This document shows, piece after piece, positions 55,698 to 64,000 of a DNA stretch of 64,000 nucleotides. Each line of letters begins with the position of its first letter. The first letter of the stretch is position 1. This stretch comes from Hydrogenophilus thiooxidans. GTDB taxonomy: Bacteria; Pseudomonadota; Gammaproteobacteria; Burkholderiales; Rhodocyclaceae. The stretch spans positions 1-64,000 of the forward strand of contig NZ_JAHLSY010000005.1 in the NCBI RefSeq assembly GCF_019049855.1, read 5' to 3'. The translations under genes were made by a program, and so were the position numbers. Under the pieces are notes generated by a model. It had not been told where the DNA came from and ran no database searches. It saw nothing but the letters and a program-made list of their open reading frames with translations.

Positions 55698-56453
55698 TTA
55701 AGCTGATACCGCAGCCAGTTTTTCTTGACGTTTGCTCATCCCTAGGTAGGTTTCGATCACCTGCGGGTTGTTTGCCAACCGCTCGGCTGGCCCCGCCAAG
55801 GTCACTTCACCGGTTTCGAGCACGTAGCCGATGTCGGCCACTTGCAGCGCAGCGCGCGCATTCTGTTCGACCAGGAGGATCGATACCCCCTGTTCGCGCA
55901 GCCGCGCGATGGTGCGAAAGATTTCGCGGATGATGAGCGGCGCAAGCCCCAGCGACGGTTCGTCGAGCATGAGCAGCTTGGGTTTGCCCATGAGCGCACG
56001 CCCCACCGCGAGCATCTGCCGCTCTCCGCCGGAGAGGGTCGCGGCCATTTGCGTGCGCCGCTCCTTGAGGCGGGGAAAGAGTTGATAGACTTCGTCGAGC
56101 GTCTCGCTGATCGAGCGATCCCCTTTGCGGTAGCGTTGAAACGCCCCCAAGATGAGGTTGTCTTCCACACTCATTTCACCGAAGAGCTCGCGTTTTTCGG
56201 GAACGAGCGCCATGCCGCGCTGCACCAAGTATTCCACGTCGGGCACGGTGATCGTTTCCCCCGCAAAATGGATCGTGCCTTGGCTGGGCAGCAGCCCCAT
56301 GATCGCCGAGAGCAGGGTGGTTTTCCCGGCACCGTTGGGACCGATCACGGTGACGATCGCGCCGGCCGGAACGGCAATCGAGACCCCGTGCAGCGCTTCG
56401 ACCTTACCATAGCGCACGTGAAGGTTTTCAACCGAGAGGATGGTGTCGTTCAT
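55698..56453 (-). CDS. livF: LIV-type ABC transporter ATPase (LivF)
   Basis: This 251-residue ATPase has Walker A GPNGAGKTT, the signature LSGGERQMLAVGRAL and Walker B KLLMLDEPSLGL, with the LivF-type QGTIHFAGETI and PEKRELFGEMSVEDNL. It energises a branched-chain amino acid or aromatic-acid importer with the fused LivM-LivG, LivH and LivK encoded upstream. The start follows AGGAGTGCCTG. Confidence 0.93.
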   Translation of the reverse strand: MNDTILSVENLHVRYGKVEALHGVSIAVPAGAIVTVIGPNGAGKTTLLSAIMGLLPSQGTIHFAGETITVPDVEYLVQRGMALVPEKRELFGEMSVEDNLILGAFQRYRKGDRSISETLDEVYQLFPRLKERRTQMAATLSGGERQMLAVGRALMGKPKLLMLDEPSLGLAPLIIREIFRTIARLREQGVSILLVEQNARAALQVADIGYVLETGEVTLAGPAERLANNPQVIETYLGMSKRQEKLAAVSA

Positions 56454-56463
56454 CAGGCACTCC

Positions 56464-58317
56464 TTACTGCACGCCGCCCAAGTAGGCTTCGAGCACCCGG
56501 GGGTCTTGTTGCACTTCGTCCGGCAGCCCTTCGGCGATCTTGCGCCCGAACTCCATCACGACGACGCGGTCGGCAAGCTGCATCACGAAGTCCATGTCGT
56601 GTTCGACCAAGAGAATGCCGATCCCTTCGGCCCGAAGCGCTCGCAGCAGCTCCGCCAGCGCCGCTTTTTCTTTATGGCGCAGCCCCGCAGCCGGTTCGTC
56701 GAGAAGCAGCAACGACGGGTCGCTCATCAGCGCACGGGCGATTTCGACGATCCGCTGTTGGCCAAGCGCCAACGCGCCGGCTTCGGTGTGGAGGTACGCT
56801 CCTAAGCCGACCCGTTCGATCTGCCGCCGCGCTTCCGCGAGAATCCGCGCCTCTTCCCTCCGTTCCAGATGGAGCATCGCGGGGAGGACTCCCGCGTGGG
56901 TGCGCAGATGGGCGCCGATTGCGACGTTGTCGAGTACCGAAAGGTTGGGCAGCAGCCGAACGTGCTGGAAGGTGCGGCTCATTCCCAGCGCGGCGATTTC
57001 ACGCGACGGTTTGCCGGTGATGTCGACGCCGCGGAAGGTGATCTTTCCTTCCGTTGGGGTATCGACGCCCGAAATCTGGTTGAAGAAGGTCGATTTGCCT
57101 GCGCCGTTCGGGCCGATGAGCGCGAGGATCTCTCCCGCATGGATGGTCAGCGACATCTTGTCGTTCGCTACCAGCCCTCCGAAACGGCGGGTGACCTGGT
57201 CCGCTACCAGCAATACCTCGCCGCGTTGCGGTTTGGCTTGGCTGGGAAGCGCCTCGGCCGTTTCAGGCATCCAGCGCGGCGTCGCTTTCACGGGGGCGTA
57301 GCGCCGCAGGATCGGCCAGATGCCGTCCCGCGCTTGCTGCAGCACCACCACCATCACCAGGCCAAAAACGATGAGTTCAAAGTTGCCGCTCTGCCCCAGG
57401 AGCTGCGGCAGGATGTCCTGGAGCCACTGTTTGGTCAGCGTGATGAGCACCGCCCCAAGGAGCGCGCCCCAGAGGTAACCTGCGCCGCCGACGACCGCCA
57501 TGAAGAGGTATTCGATGCCGATGTGGAGCCCAAACGGAGTGGGGTTCACGAAGCGCTGCATGTGGGCATAGAGCCACCCCGAGAGCGCCGCAAGCAGTGC
57601 GGCAAGGAGGAACGCGGTCCGTTTGTAATGGGCGGTGTCGACCCCCATCGCTTCGGCCATCACCACCCCCCCTTTGAGGGCGCGAATCGCGCGCCCGGGG
57701 CGGGAGTCGAGCAGATTCGCGATTGCCCACATCGCAAGGAGTAGCAATGCCCAGATCAGCGGGTAGATCGCTTCGGGTTCGGTAAGCGTCCAGGGGCCGA
57801 GCGTGATTGGCGGGATTGCCCGCATTCCGGTGTGACCGCCCAGGAATTCCAAGTTACCGAAGAGGAAATAGAGGCTCAAACCCCAAGCGATCGTGCCCAG
57901 CGGCAGATAGTGCCCGGAGAGTTTCAGCGTGATCGCGCCGATCAGCAGCGCCGCGGCAGCGGTAAGGAGCAAGCCCAGGACGAGCCCCGTCCAGGGCGAA
58001 GGAGGGAGCCACGCGAACCATTCGGGGAGCTGCCCCGCGCTCACCACCGCGGTGGTGTAGGCGCTGAGCCCGACGAACGCGGCTTGACCAAAACTCGTGA
58101 GGCCCGCGACACCTGTGAGCAACACGAGCCCGAGCGCCACCATCGCGTAGAGCGCGATGTAGTTCATCAAAGTGACGTGATAGGTTCCCAGTAGGAACGG
58201 CGCGGCGGCTACGAGCACGAGGAACGCGATCAGGACCGCACGCGCGGGGATCGCCCCTTCAGGCGTGCGCAAGGGCTTCTCCGAAGGTTGTGCGGAGAGC
58301 GAGTTGGGCGCAGACAT
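56464..58317 (-). CDS. Fused LivM permease - LivG ATPase
   Basis: The 617-residue product joins a LivM-type permease (about residues 30-330, eight to ten transmembrane helices, with [11 protein letters not shown]) to a LivG-type ATPase (about 368-617, Walker [10 protein letters not shown] at 402-410, [26 protein letters not shown]). The usual separate livM and livG genes are one reading frame here with a linker of about 40 residues. Fusion forces a 1:1 ratio of the two parts. The ATG overlaps the livH stop (TGATG). Confidence 0.92.
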   Translation of the reverse strand: MSAPNSLSAQPSEKPLRTPEGAIPARAVLIAFLVLVAAAPFLLGTYHVTLMNYIALYAMVALGLVLLTGVAGLTSFGQAAFVGLSAYTTAVVSAGQLPEWFAWLPPSPWTGLVLGLLLTAAAALLIGAITLKLSGHYLPLGTIAWGLSLYFLFGNLEFLGGHTGMRAIPPITLGPWTLTEPEAIYPLIWALLLLAMWAIANLLDSRPGRAIRALKGGVVMAEAMGVDTAHYKRTAFLLAALLAALSGWLYAHMQRFVNPTPFGLHIGIEYLFMAVVGGAGYLWGALLGAVLITLTKQWLQDILPQLLGQSGNFELIVFGLVMVVVLQQARDGIWPILRRYAPVKATPRWMPETAEALPSQAKPQRGEVLLVADQVTRRFGGLVANDKMSLTIHAGEILALIGPNGAGKSTFFNQISGVDTPTEGKITFRGVDITGKPSREIAALGMSRTFQHVRLLPNLSVLDNVAIGAHLRTHAGVLPAMLHLERREEARILAEARRQIERVGLGAYLHTEAGALALGQQRIVEIARALMSDPSLLLLDEPAAGLRHKEKAALAELLRALRAEGIGILLVEHDMDFVMQLADRVVVMEFGRKIAEGLPDEVQQDPRVLEAYLGGVQ

Positions 58318-59348
58318 CACTCTTCCTCCACGTGGTGGGTGGTGAGCGAGCGCCAGAAGAGTACGGGAATGATCAGGGTGAAGACGATCACCTCTTTATA
58401 GGCGCTGGCCCAGAAGGAACCGAAGGCTTCGATGAGCCCAACGATGAGCGCACCGAGTGCCGCGATCGGGTAGCTCGCCAGCCCACCGATGATCGCAGCA
58501 ACGAACCCTTTGAGTCCAATGAGGAAACCGGAATCATAGTAAAGCGTGGTGATGGGGCTCACCAAAACGCCAGAGATCGCGCCGATCGCAGCGGAAAGAA
58601 GGAGCGTGAGTCGGCCCGCCAGGTTGGGGGAAATCCCCATGAGGCGCGCGCCATTGCGATTGACCGCGGTGGCGCGAAGCGCCTTGCCGTAGAGGGTCCG
58701 GCTGAAGAACCACGCAAGGAGCGCGATCAAAGCAAGCGACGCGCCGATCACCCAAAAAGCCTGGCCAGGAATCAGCAACGGACCGACCGAAAAGCGTTCG
58801 TCCCAGAGCGGTTCGGTCCGATAGCCTTCGGCGCCGAAGAGCAAAAGCCCCAAGCCGACCAACGCGAGATGGACCGCGACCGAGACGATGAGAAGCACCA
58901 GTACCGGCGCTTCGGCAATCGGCTGGTAGAAGATACGGTAGGTGATCGGTCCCATCGCGGCAATCAGCGCGATGGTGAGGAGCATTCGTGCCCATTGCGG
59001 AGCCGTCTGCCACTCGAGCGCGTAAGTAAGGAGAAGGGTGATGAGTGGCAGCGCGGCATACCAGAAGAGCGCTTCACGCCACGGAACGCTCCGTCCGCGA
59101 AAATGGGCGAACGCCTCCAGCGCAAGCGCAGCGGCGCCGCCGGCGACGAGCAGCCAGACGGTGGCCGGGGTTTTGCCCAGTTCGAGCATCGCGAGCGTCA
59201 AAGCTCCGTACGAGACGTATTCGCCTTGGGGAATGAAGATGATGCGGGTGACTGCAAAGACCAGCACCAGCGCAAGCGCCAAGAGCGCGTAGATTGCGGC
59301 ATTGACCACACCGTCTTGTGTGAGGATGAGCGCGATTGACCAGTCCAT
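58317..59348 (-). CDS. livH: LIV-type ABC transporter permease (LivH)
   Basis: The 343-residue inner-membrane permease has about nine hydrophobic helices and the LivH features [31 protein letters not shown] and the EAA-like loop [17 protein letters not shown]. It partners the LivM half of the fused protein. AAGGAG lies about ten bases before the ATG. It follows livK by about 100 bases. Confidence 0.92.
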   Translation of the reverse strand: MDWSIALILTQDGVVNAAIYALLALALVLVFAVTRIIFIPQGEYVSYGALTLAMLELGKTPATVWLLVAGGAAALALEAFAHFRGRSVPWREALFWYAALPLITLLLTYALEWQTAPQWARMLLTIALIAAMGPITYRIFYQPIAEAPVLVLLIVSVAVHLALVGLGLLLFGAEGYRTEPLWDERFSVGPLLIPGQAFWVIGASLALIALLAWFFSRTLYGKALRATAVNRNGARLMGISPNLAGRLTLLLSAAIGAISGVLVSPITTLYYDSGFLIGLKGFVAAIIGGLASYPIAALGALIVGLIEAFGSFWASAYKEVIVFTLIIPVLFWRSLTTHHVEEE

Positions 59349-59447
59349 CGCGGCGGTTCTCCTTGAGCGAGCGCAGACAACCACCGCGTTGCCCCGTGGG
59401 GCGACGCGGCGATTACCGATTCCATCAGCGAGCGGTCGACGCGCTCC

Positions 59448-60602
59448 TTATTTGACGAATTTCCAGGTGCCGTTTTGGATCTGGACCATCACACGCGCCC
59501 GTTGGTCGAGCCCCAGGTGGTCCTCTTTGCTCATGGTGAAGACCCCGTGCGCGCCCGCGACCTCTTTGACGTTTTCGATCGCGTCACGCAGCGCGGCGCG
59601 AAATTCCGGTGTGCCCGGCTTGGCCTTCTTGAGCGCTTCCGGCAACGCGGCCGCGAGGAGTTTCCCAGCGTCCCACGCGTGTCCACCGAAGGTCGAAACC
59701 GACCCTTTGCCGTACTTCGATTCGTAGACTTGAACGTACTCCATCGCCGAGGCTTTCACGGGGTGATTGGCAGGGAGTTGTTCCGCGACAAGCACGGGCC
59801 CGGCGGGGAGGAAGGTCCCTTCACAATCTTTGCCACAGACGCGCAGAAACTCGTTGTTCGCCACCCCGTGGGTCTGGTAGATCTTGCCGCGGTAGCCGCG
59901 CTCCTTGAGCGTTTTTTGCGGCAACGCCGCGGGGGTTCCTGAACCCGCGATCAGGATCGCGTCGGGGTTGGCTTGAACGAGCTTCAGCACCTGACCGGTC
60001 ACCGAGGTGTCGTTGCGGTTGTAGCGCTCATTCGCGACGATCTTGAGACCCCGCGCTTCCGCCACTTTGCTGAAATTTTCGTACCACCCTTCGCCGTAGG
60101 CGTCGGCAAAGCCGATGAACCCGACCGTTTTTATGCCTTGGTCGACCATATGTTCGACGATCGCGGTCGACATCTGGTAGTCGTTTTGCGGCGTTTTGAA
60201 GACCCAGTAGCGTTTGGCGTCGACCGGCTCGACGATCCGGTTGCTGGCGGCAAACGAAATCATCGGTACTTTCGCTTCCGCAGCGACGTCGATCATCGCA
60301 AGCGAGTTGGGGGTGATGGTCGAACCCATCACCAGGTCGACCTTGTCTTCGGTGATGAATTTGCGGGTGTTCTTCACCGCGGTGGTGGTGTCCGACGCGT
60401 CGTCGAGTACGATATAGGTGATTTTTTCACCCGCGATCTCTTTGGGCATCAGCTCGATGGTGTTTTTCTCCGGGATGCCGAGCGAAGCCGCGGGGCCAGT
60501 GGCCGAAACGTTCACCCCCACTTTCACTTCGGCCCAGGCAGCGCCTGCGGCGAACGCAACGCCCAATGCAACGGTCAGCGATTTGCGCAACGGTTTTTTC
60601 AT
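59448..60602 (-). CDS. Periplasmic substrate-binding protein of the LIV-type transporter
   Basis: The 384-residue product has a signal peptide cut near Ala24 (AAWA-EVKVG) and a type I periplasmic binding fold with GVNVSATGPAASLGIPEKN and DDASDTTTAVKNTRKFI. A disulfide is possible in RVCGKDCEG. Family members bind branched-chain amino acids or aromatic acids. The neighbouring phenylacetate genes favour an aromatic ligand, but this is inference. GAGGAGACGTGTC precedes the ATG. Confidence 0.87.
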   Translation of the reverse strand: MKKPLRKSLTVALGVAFAAGAAWAEVKVGVNVSATGPAASLGIPEKNTIELMPKEIAGEKITYIVLDDASDTTTAVKNTRKFITEDKVDLVMGSTITPNSLAMIDVAAEAKVPMISFAASNRIVEPVDAKRYWVFKTPQNDYQMSTAIVEHMVDQGIKTVGFIGFADAYGEGWYENFSKVAEARGLKIVANERYNRNDTSVTGQVLKLVQANPDAILIAGSGTPAALPQKTLKERGYRGKIYQTHGVANNEFLRVCGKDCEGTFLPAGPVLVAEQLPANHPVKASAMEYVQVYESKYGKGSVSTFGGHAWDAGKLLAAALPEALKKAKPGTPEFRAALRDAIENVKEVAGAHGVFTMSKEDHLGLDQRARVMVQIQNGTWKFVK

Positions 60603-60676
60603 GACACGTCTCCTCATTTCCTCCAATTTGCCCGCACTGACCCGGCGGGGGTAGGGTGGTATAAAGTTACCACATA

Positions 60677-60690
60677 TCAAACAAGTTTGA
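60677..60690. promoter_or_regulatory. Inverted repeat in the livK promoter region
   Basis: TCAAAC-AA-GTTTGA is a perfect 6-bp inverted repeat within an AT-rich stretch flanked by ATAT on both sides. It lies about 75 bases upstream of the binding-protein start and just after the thiolase stop. A TTGTCA on minus overlaps its edge. It could be an operator for the transporter operon. Confidence 0.4.
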
Positions 60691-60701
60691 CAATATCTAA
60701 T

Positions 60702-61913
60702 TCAGGCTTTTTCGAGCAACATCGCGATCCCTTGTCCGACGCCGATGCACATCGTCGCCACCGCCCAGCGGCCGTTGCGGGTGTGCAGGGCCCGAGCTGC
60801 AGTGAGTGCGAGGCGCGCGCCTGACGCACCAAGCGGGTGACCGAGCGCGATCGCGCCGCCATGGGGGTTGACGTGTTCGGCGTCGTCTGGAAGCCCTAGG
60901 AGCCGCAACACCGCAAGCGCCTGCGCCGCGAACGCTTCGTTGAGTTCGATCACGTCGATTTCGCTCACTCGTTTACCGGTACGCTCCAGGAGTTTTTGCG
61001 TCGCTGGCGCCGGGCCGATGCCCATGATCCGCGGCGGAACGCCCGCGGTCGCCATCGCGTGGATGCGGGCAAGCGGCTGCAAGCCGTACCGCTCCACCGC
61101 GGTGGCGCTGGCAATCAGGCACGCGACCGCGCCGTCATTGACGCCGGAGGCATTTCCGGCGGTCACCGTGCCGTCGGGGCGTACCACCCCTTTGAGTTTC
61201 GCCAGCGCTTCCAGTGTCGTGTCGGGGCGGGGATGTTCGTCGATCGCAACGATCTGCGTTTCGTTCTTGTTGCCGGTTGGTGCGTCGATCGGAACGATTT
61301 CGCCCGCGAAAAAGCCTGCCTGTTGCGCCGCGGCGGTTCGCTGCTGGCTGCGGTAGGCGAACGCGTCTTGGTCGGCGCGGGCGATGCCGAATTCCGCTGC
61401 GACGTTCTCGGCGGTTTCGGGCATCGAGTCGGTGCCGTAGCGCGCGGCCATCTGGGGGTTGATGAAGCGCCAGCCAATGGTGGTGTCCTCGATCTTCGCG
61501 GTGCGGGAAAAAGCGCTCGTGGCTTTCCCCATCACGAACGGGGCGCGAGTCATGCTTTCGACGCCGCCTGCGATCATGAGCTCGGCATCGCCGGCAACGA
61601 TCGCGCGGGCCGCGGTGCCGATTGCATCGAGCCCCGAGCCGCAGAGGCGGTTGATCGTGCTGCCCGGCACCTCGACCGGCAACCCGGCCAAAAGCGCAGC
61701 CATGCGGGCGACGTTGCGGTTGTCTTCACCCGCTTGGTTGGCACAACCGAAAGTGACGTCGTCAAGCGTGGCCCAATCGATTTGGGGGTGACGGGCAACG
61801 AGTGCCCGGATGACGTGCGCGGCCATGTCGTCAGGGCGCACATGTGCCAACGCGCCGCCGTAGCGCCCGAATGGGGTTCGTACGCCGTCAACAAGATAGA
61901 CAGGTTCCTTCAT
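60702..61913 (-). CDS. paaJ: 3-oxoadipyl-CoA thiolase
   Basis: This 403-residue thiolase cleaves 3-oxoadipyl-CoA to succinyl-CoA and acetyl-CoA, the last step of the phenylacetate and beta-ketoadipate pathways. It has Cys91 in NRLCGSGLDAIG, GGVESMTRAPFVMGK, NEAFAAQAL, GHPLGASGAR and the second active cysteine in MCIGVGQG. The stretch DTTIGWRFINP is typical of PaaJ/PcaF. The ATG overlaps the TetR gene stop. Confidence 0.9.
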   Translation of the reverse strand: MKEPVYLVDGVRTPFGRYGGALAHVRPDDMAAHVIRALVARHPQIDWATLDDVTFGCANQAGEDNRNVARMAALLAGLPVEVPGSTINRLCGSGLDAIGTAARAIVAGDAELMIAGGVESMTRAPFVMGKATSAFSRTAKIEDTTIGWRFINPQMAARYGTDSMPETAENVAAEFGIARADQDAFAYRSQQRTAAAQQAGFFAGEIVPIDAPTGNKNETQIVAIDEHPRPDTTLEALAKLKGVVRPDGTVTAGNASGVNDGAVACLIASATAVERYGLQPLARIHAMATAGVPPRIMGIGPAPATQKLLERTGKRVSEIDVIELNEAFAAQALAVLRLLGLPDDAEHVNPHGGAIALGHPLGASGARLALTAARALHTRNGRWAVATMCIGVGQGIAMLLEKA

Positions 61914-62665
61914 TGTGGGTCTCCAAACGGTTGCGGGACAGAATCGGACGCGCGGTTGAGCGGCGGCGCTTCCGGCAGTGTAGCCAGGGGCGCTTCCGCT
62001 GCGGGGAAAGGGGCTGTGTGCGTGGCCGCAGCGGCGAGCGGCCCATGCGGAGGCAGCGCTGCTGCCGCAGAGAGGCCGCGGAGAAAGAGCGCGGTGACGA
62101 GCGGGGCCAGATCCCGGTGGGTGAGCGGCCCGTCCGGGCGCAGCCAGGTGAAGGTCCAGTTGATCATCCCAAAAAGGGTCATGGTGAGTGCCGAAACGAT
62201 GTGCGGCGGGGTGTCACGCGGAGCGAGCGCAGCGATCACCCGTTCGAAACCGCGCACCACCTGACGCTGTTTGGCGCGGATCGTCGCCGCGAGTTCGGGC
62301 GGCAGATGTTTGACATCTTGCACGAGCACGATGTGGCGGTGCTGCGCATGGGCGTACTCGTCGAGAAACGCGGTGATGAGGAGAGCAAGCGCCGCTTCGG
62401 CCTCTTGGGGAGTGGTGAGCGGTTGCTTGGCCAATGTCTCGCGCACGATCGCGCACAGCCGTTCGACGTGGGCGTCGGCAACGTCAAAGAGAATGTGCTC
62501 TTTGTCACGGTAGTAGTGGTAGAGGAGCGCTTTGGAAACCCCACACGCTTTGGCGAGCGTCGCCATCGACGCCGCGTGAAAGCCCATGCGGGCAAAGAGC
62601 ATCGCGGCTTTTTCGAGGATCGCTTCTCGCTGCTCTTCGAAGTTGGGGCTGCGCGTGCGGGCCAT
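61910..62665 (-). CDS. TetR-family regulator, PaaR-like
   Basis: The 251-residue product has an N-terminal TetR helix-turn-helix (about 11-57, with MATLAKACGVSKALLYHYYRDKEHIL) and a C-terminal ligand domain. A final 40-residue Ala/Pro-rich tail is unusual. Its position between paaE and the thiolase suggests it senses a CoA ester such as phenylacetyl-CoA, as PaaR does in other betaproteobacteria. It overlaps the thiolase by four bases. Confidence 0.82.
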   Translation of the reverse strand: MARTRSPNFEEQREAILEKAAMLFARMGFHAASMATLAKACGVSKALLYHYYRDKEHILFDVADAHVERLCAIVRETLAKQPLTTPQEAEAALALLITAFLDEYAHAQHRHIVLVQDVKHLPPELAATIRAKQRQVVRGFERVIAALAPRDTPPHIVSALTMTLFGMINWTFTWLRPDGPLTHRDLAPLVTALFLRGLSAAAALPPHGPLAAAATHTAPFPAAEAPLATLPEAPPLNRASDSVPQPFGDPQ

Positions 62666-62687
62666 GGCGCGGGTCTGCCTCCTTCGT

Positions 62688-63755
62688 TTAGCGTTCGTCG
62701 AAGCTGAGCGCCACCTGCTCGGTGAGCGGGTGCGCCTGGCAGGTGAGGACGAACCCCGCTTCGAGGTCTTCGCGCTCCAGCGAGTAGTTTTTGTCCATGC
62801 GTACCCGTCCTGCTACCACCTTGGCGCGACAGGCGCAGCAGACCCCATTTTTGCACGAATAGGGGAGCGCGATGCCTGCGGCCAACGCGGCGTCGAGGAT
62901 CGGGGTGGCGCCGCCCGGATAGGGAAATTCGCGGGTGATGCCGTCCATGATCACGCGGATCGTGGCGGCTGCGGCATCGTGCGCTTCGGCGTGGGGTGGC
63001 GGCGCACTTTCGGGCGCACCGAAACGCTCATGGTGGATGCGATCCTGCGCGACCCCGTGCGCGAGGAGCGCCGCTTCGACGCCGTCGATCATCGCATTGG
63101 GGCCACAGAGATAGACGCAGTCGATCGCATCGGGCTCCGGGAAAAGGGCGGAGAGGAGCGTGCGGGTTTTGGCTTCGTCGAGCCGACCTTCGAATAGGGG
63201 AACCTCTTGCGGCTCGCGGGAAAAGAGCGGTAGGAACAGGAAACGATCGGGGTAGCGGTTTTTGAGATCCTCGATCGTTTCCAGGAACATTGCGCTAGTG
63301 CGGGTGCGGTTGCCGTAACAGAGGGTGACGCGGCTCATCGGCTCTTCCGCAAGCGCTGTCGCGACGATCGAAAGGATCGGGGTAATGCCGCTGCCAGCGG
63401 CAAACGCAACGAGGTGGCGTTGTGCGTTCGGCTGGGGGCGGAACTGGAACCGCCCTTGCGGCGGGAGCGCTTCGATCGTCATCCCGGGGGCAAGTTGCTG
63501 ATTCGCCCAGGTGGAGAAGCGGCCATTGGGGATTTTGCGGATCCCGACGATCCAGCGACCGCTGCCCGGGGTGCTCGCCAGCGAGTAGCTTCGCCGCACT
63601 TCTTCGCCGTCGAAGGTGTGGCGCAGGATCAGGTGTTGCCCGGCGGTGAAGGCAAACGCGGACCGTAGGGGTTCCGGTACGTCGAATTCGACCGCTACTG
63701 CGTCAGGAGCCAGGCGTTCGATCTGTTTGACGGTGAGGGGGACGAAGGATTCCAT
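62688..63755 (-). CDS. paaE: Phenylacetyl-CoA epoxidase reductase subunit PaaE
   Basis: PaaE passes electrons from NADPH to the PaaABC diiron epoxidase. The 355-residue product has an N-terminal FAD domain with RSYS (55-58), an NAD(P) domain with AAGSGITPILS, and a C-terminal plant-type 2Fe-2S domain (CKNGVCCACRAKV ... LTCQAHP). The start is taken at the ATG beginning MESFVPLTVKQIERL; upstream in-frame codons overlap paaD. It lies seven bases after paaD. Confidence 0.94.
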   Translation of the reverse strand: MESFVPLTVKQIERLAPDAVAVEFDVPEPLRSAFAFTAGQHLILRHTFDGEEVRRSYSLASTPGSGRWIVGIRKIPNGRFSTWANQQLAPGMTIEALPPQGRFQFRPQPNAQRHLVAFAAGSGITPILSIVATALAEEPMSRVTLCYGNRTRTSAMFLETIEDLKNRYPDRFLFLPLFSREPQEVPLFEGRLDEAKTRTLLSALFPEPDAIDCVYLCGPNAMIDGVEAALLAHGVAQDRIHHERFGAPESAPPPHAEAHDAAAATIRVIMDGITREFPYPGGATPILDAALAAGIALPYSCKNGVCCACRAKVVAGRVRMDKNYSLEREDLEAGFVLTCQAHPLTEQVALSFDER

Positions 63756-63762
63756 GGTGGGC

Positions 63763-64000
63763 TCAAATCGGTTTGAAGTATTCGAAGGGTTCGCCACAGG
63801 CGCGGCAGCGCAGGAGTGCTTTGCAGGCAGTGCTGCTGAATTCGCTCAGTGGTTCCGTGTTGCGGCTGCCGCAGCGGGGACACGGGATCGTGGGATGATA
63901 GGTGAGCGGCGCAGCCGTTGCACGCGCTGCATCTGAGGGGGTGCCACAGCAAGCCGGCGGCGCGATGCCCGCCGCTTCGAGTTTGGCGCGGCCTTCGGCG
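63763..64000 (-). CDS. paaD: Phenylacetyl-CoA epoxidase maturation subunit PaaD (3' part)
   Basis: The 78 visible residues are the C-terminal part of PaaD, with EGRAKLEAAGIAPP, a CPRCGS pair and CRACGEPFEYF that form a zinc- or Fe-S-binding four-cysteine site, plus STACKALLRC. PaaD is thought to help build the iron-sulfur or diiron centres of the epoxidase. The 5' end and presumably paaA, paaB and paaC lie beyond the right edge. Confidence 0.94.
   Translation of the reverse strand, partial: AEGRAKLEAAGIAPPACCGTPSDAARATAAPLTYHPTIPCPRCGSRNTEPLSEFSSTACKALLRCRACGEPFEYFKPI

Noticed and set aside
58290-59339. Plus-strand frame rich in Arg/Glu/Asp opposite livH
   Set aside because: Antisense of hydrophobic codons gives this composition; livH itself is convincing.

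Overview
The window is about 64 kb of GC-rich proteobacterial chromosome. Gene order and protein types point to a betaproteobacterium, perhaps close to Hydrogenophilales or Rhodocyclales; that lineage guess is inference. Supporting signs are an arginine-32 EF-P with its rhamnosyltransferase EarP, a PilF-RodZ-IspG-HisS-YfgM-BamB-Der chain, Hfq-HflX-HflK-HflC-HisZ-PurA, and aromatic-acid genes of the phenylacetyl-CoA type. No insertion sequence, prophage, CRISPR array or rRNA operon was seen. The sequence is densely coding and no gap above 300 bases lacks a feature.

Layout. 1-14056: end of tuf, then the S10, spc and alpha ribosomal operons in canonical order, with an internal sigma70-like promoter and leader hairpin before rplN, a promoter overlapping the rpmJ stop before rpsM, and a strong terminator after rplQ. 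14082-17417: patatin-like protein, FAD-linked hydroxyacid dehydrogenase, polyprenyl diphosphate synthase, tRNA-Pro and a bidirectional terminator. 17474-19209 (minus): earP-efp. 19262-28972: an MliC-like secreted protein, then ndk-rlmN-pilF-rodZ-ispG-hisS-yfgM-bamB-der, mostly with overlapping start and stop codons. 29052-35211: hfq-hflX-hflK-hflC-hisZ-purA. 35298-37337 (minus): an aldehyde:ferredoxin oxidoreductase of the tungstopterin family. 37494-38544: tRNA-Thr, tRNA-Ser and two small membrane proteins. 38630-43282: divergent mutL / purN-DUF3108-rsmB. 43333-46276: acuI-prpE. 46470-50360: argD-argF and argG with an orphan MNT nucleotidyltransferase between them. 50427-51958: DUF2788 protein and a REC-REC-GGDEF protein. 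52001-54152 (minus): a ferritin-like diiron protein followed by a ferredoxin/FAD/NAD reductase. 54357-55687: Nudix CoA pyrophosphatase converging on a hemerythrin-domain protein. 55698-64000 (minus): LIV-type ABC transporter with a fused LivM-LivG, 3-oxoadipyl-CoA thiolase, TetR regulator, PaaE and the end of PaaD.

How the genes fit together. The first 35 kb is housekeeping. The accessory interest is on the right and at 35-37 kb. The phenylacetyl-CoA epoxidase end (paaD, paaE), its TetR-type regulator, the last thiolase and a LIV-type importer lie on one strand and look like an aromatic-acid uptake and catabolism block. Nearby, an unassigned two-component diiron oxygenase or oxidase has a perfect FNR-type box (TTGAT-N4-ATCAA) about 41 bp upstream of a predicted start site, plus a 12-bp TetR-like palindrome further upstream. 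The aldehyde:ferredoxin oxidoreductase has a weaker FNR-like box in the same geometry. Together these suggest that low-oxygen metabolism is coordinated by an FNR/Anr/Dnr-type regulator. The uncharacterised diiron-reductase pair is the best candidate in this window for a new system.
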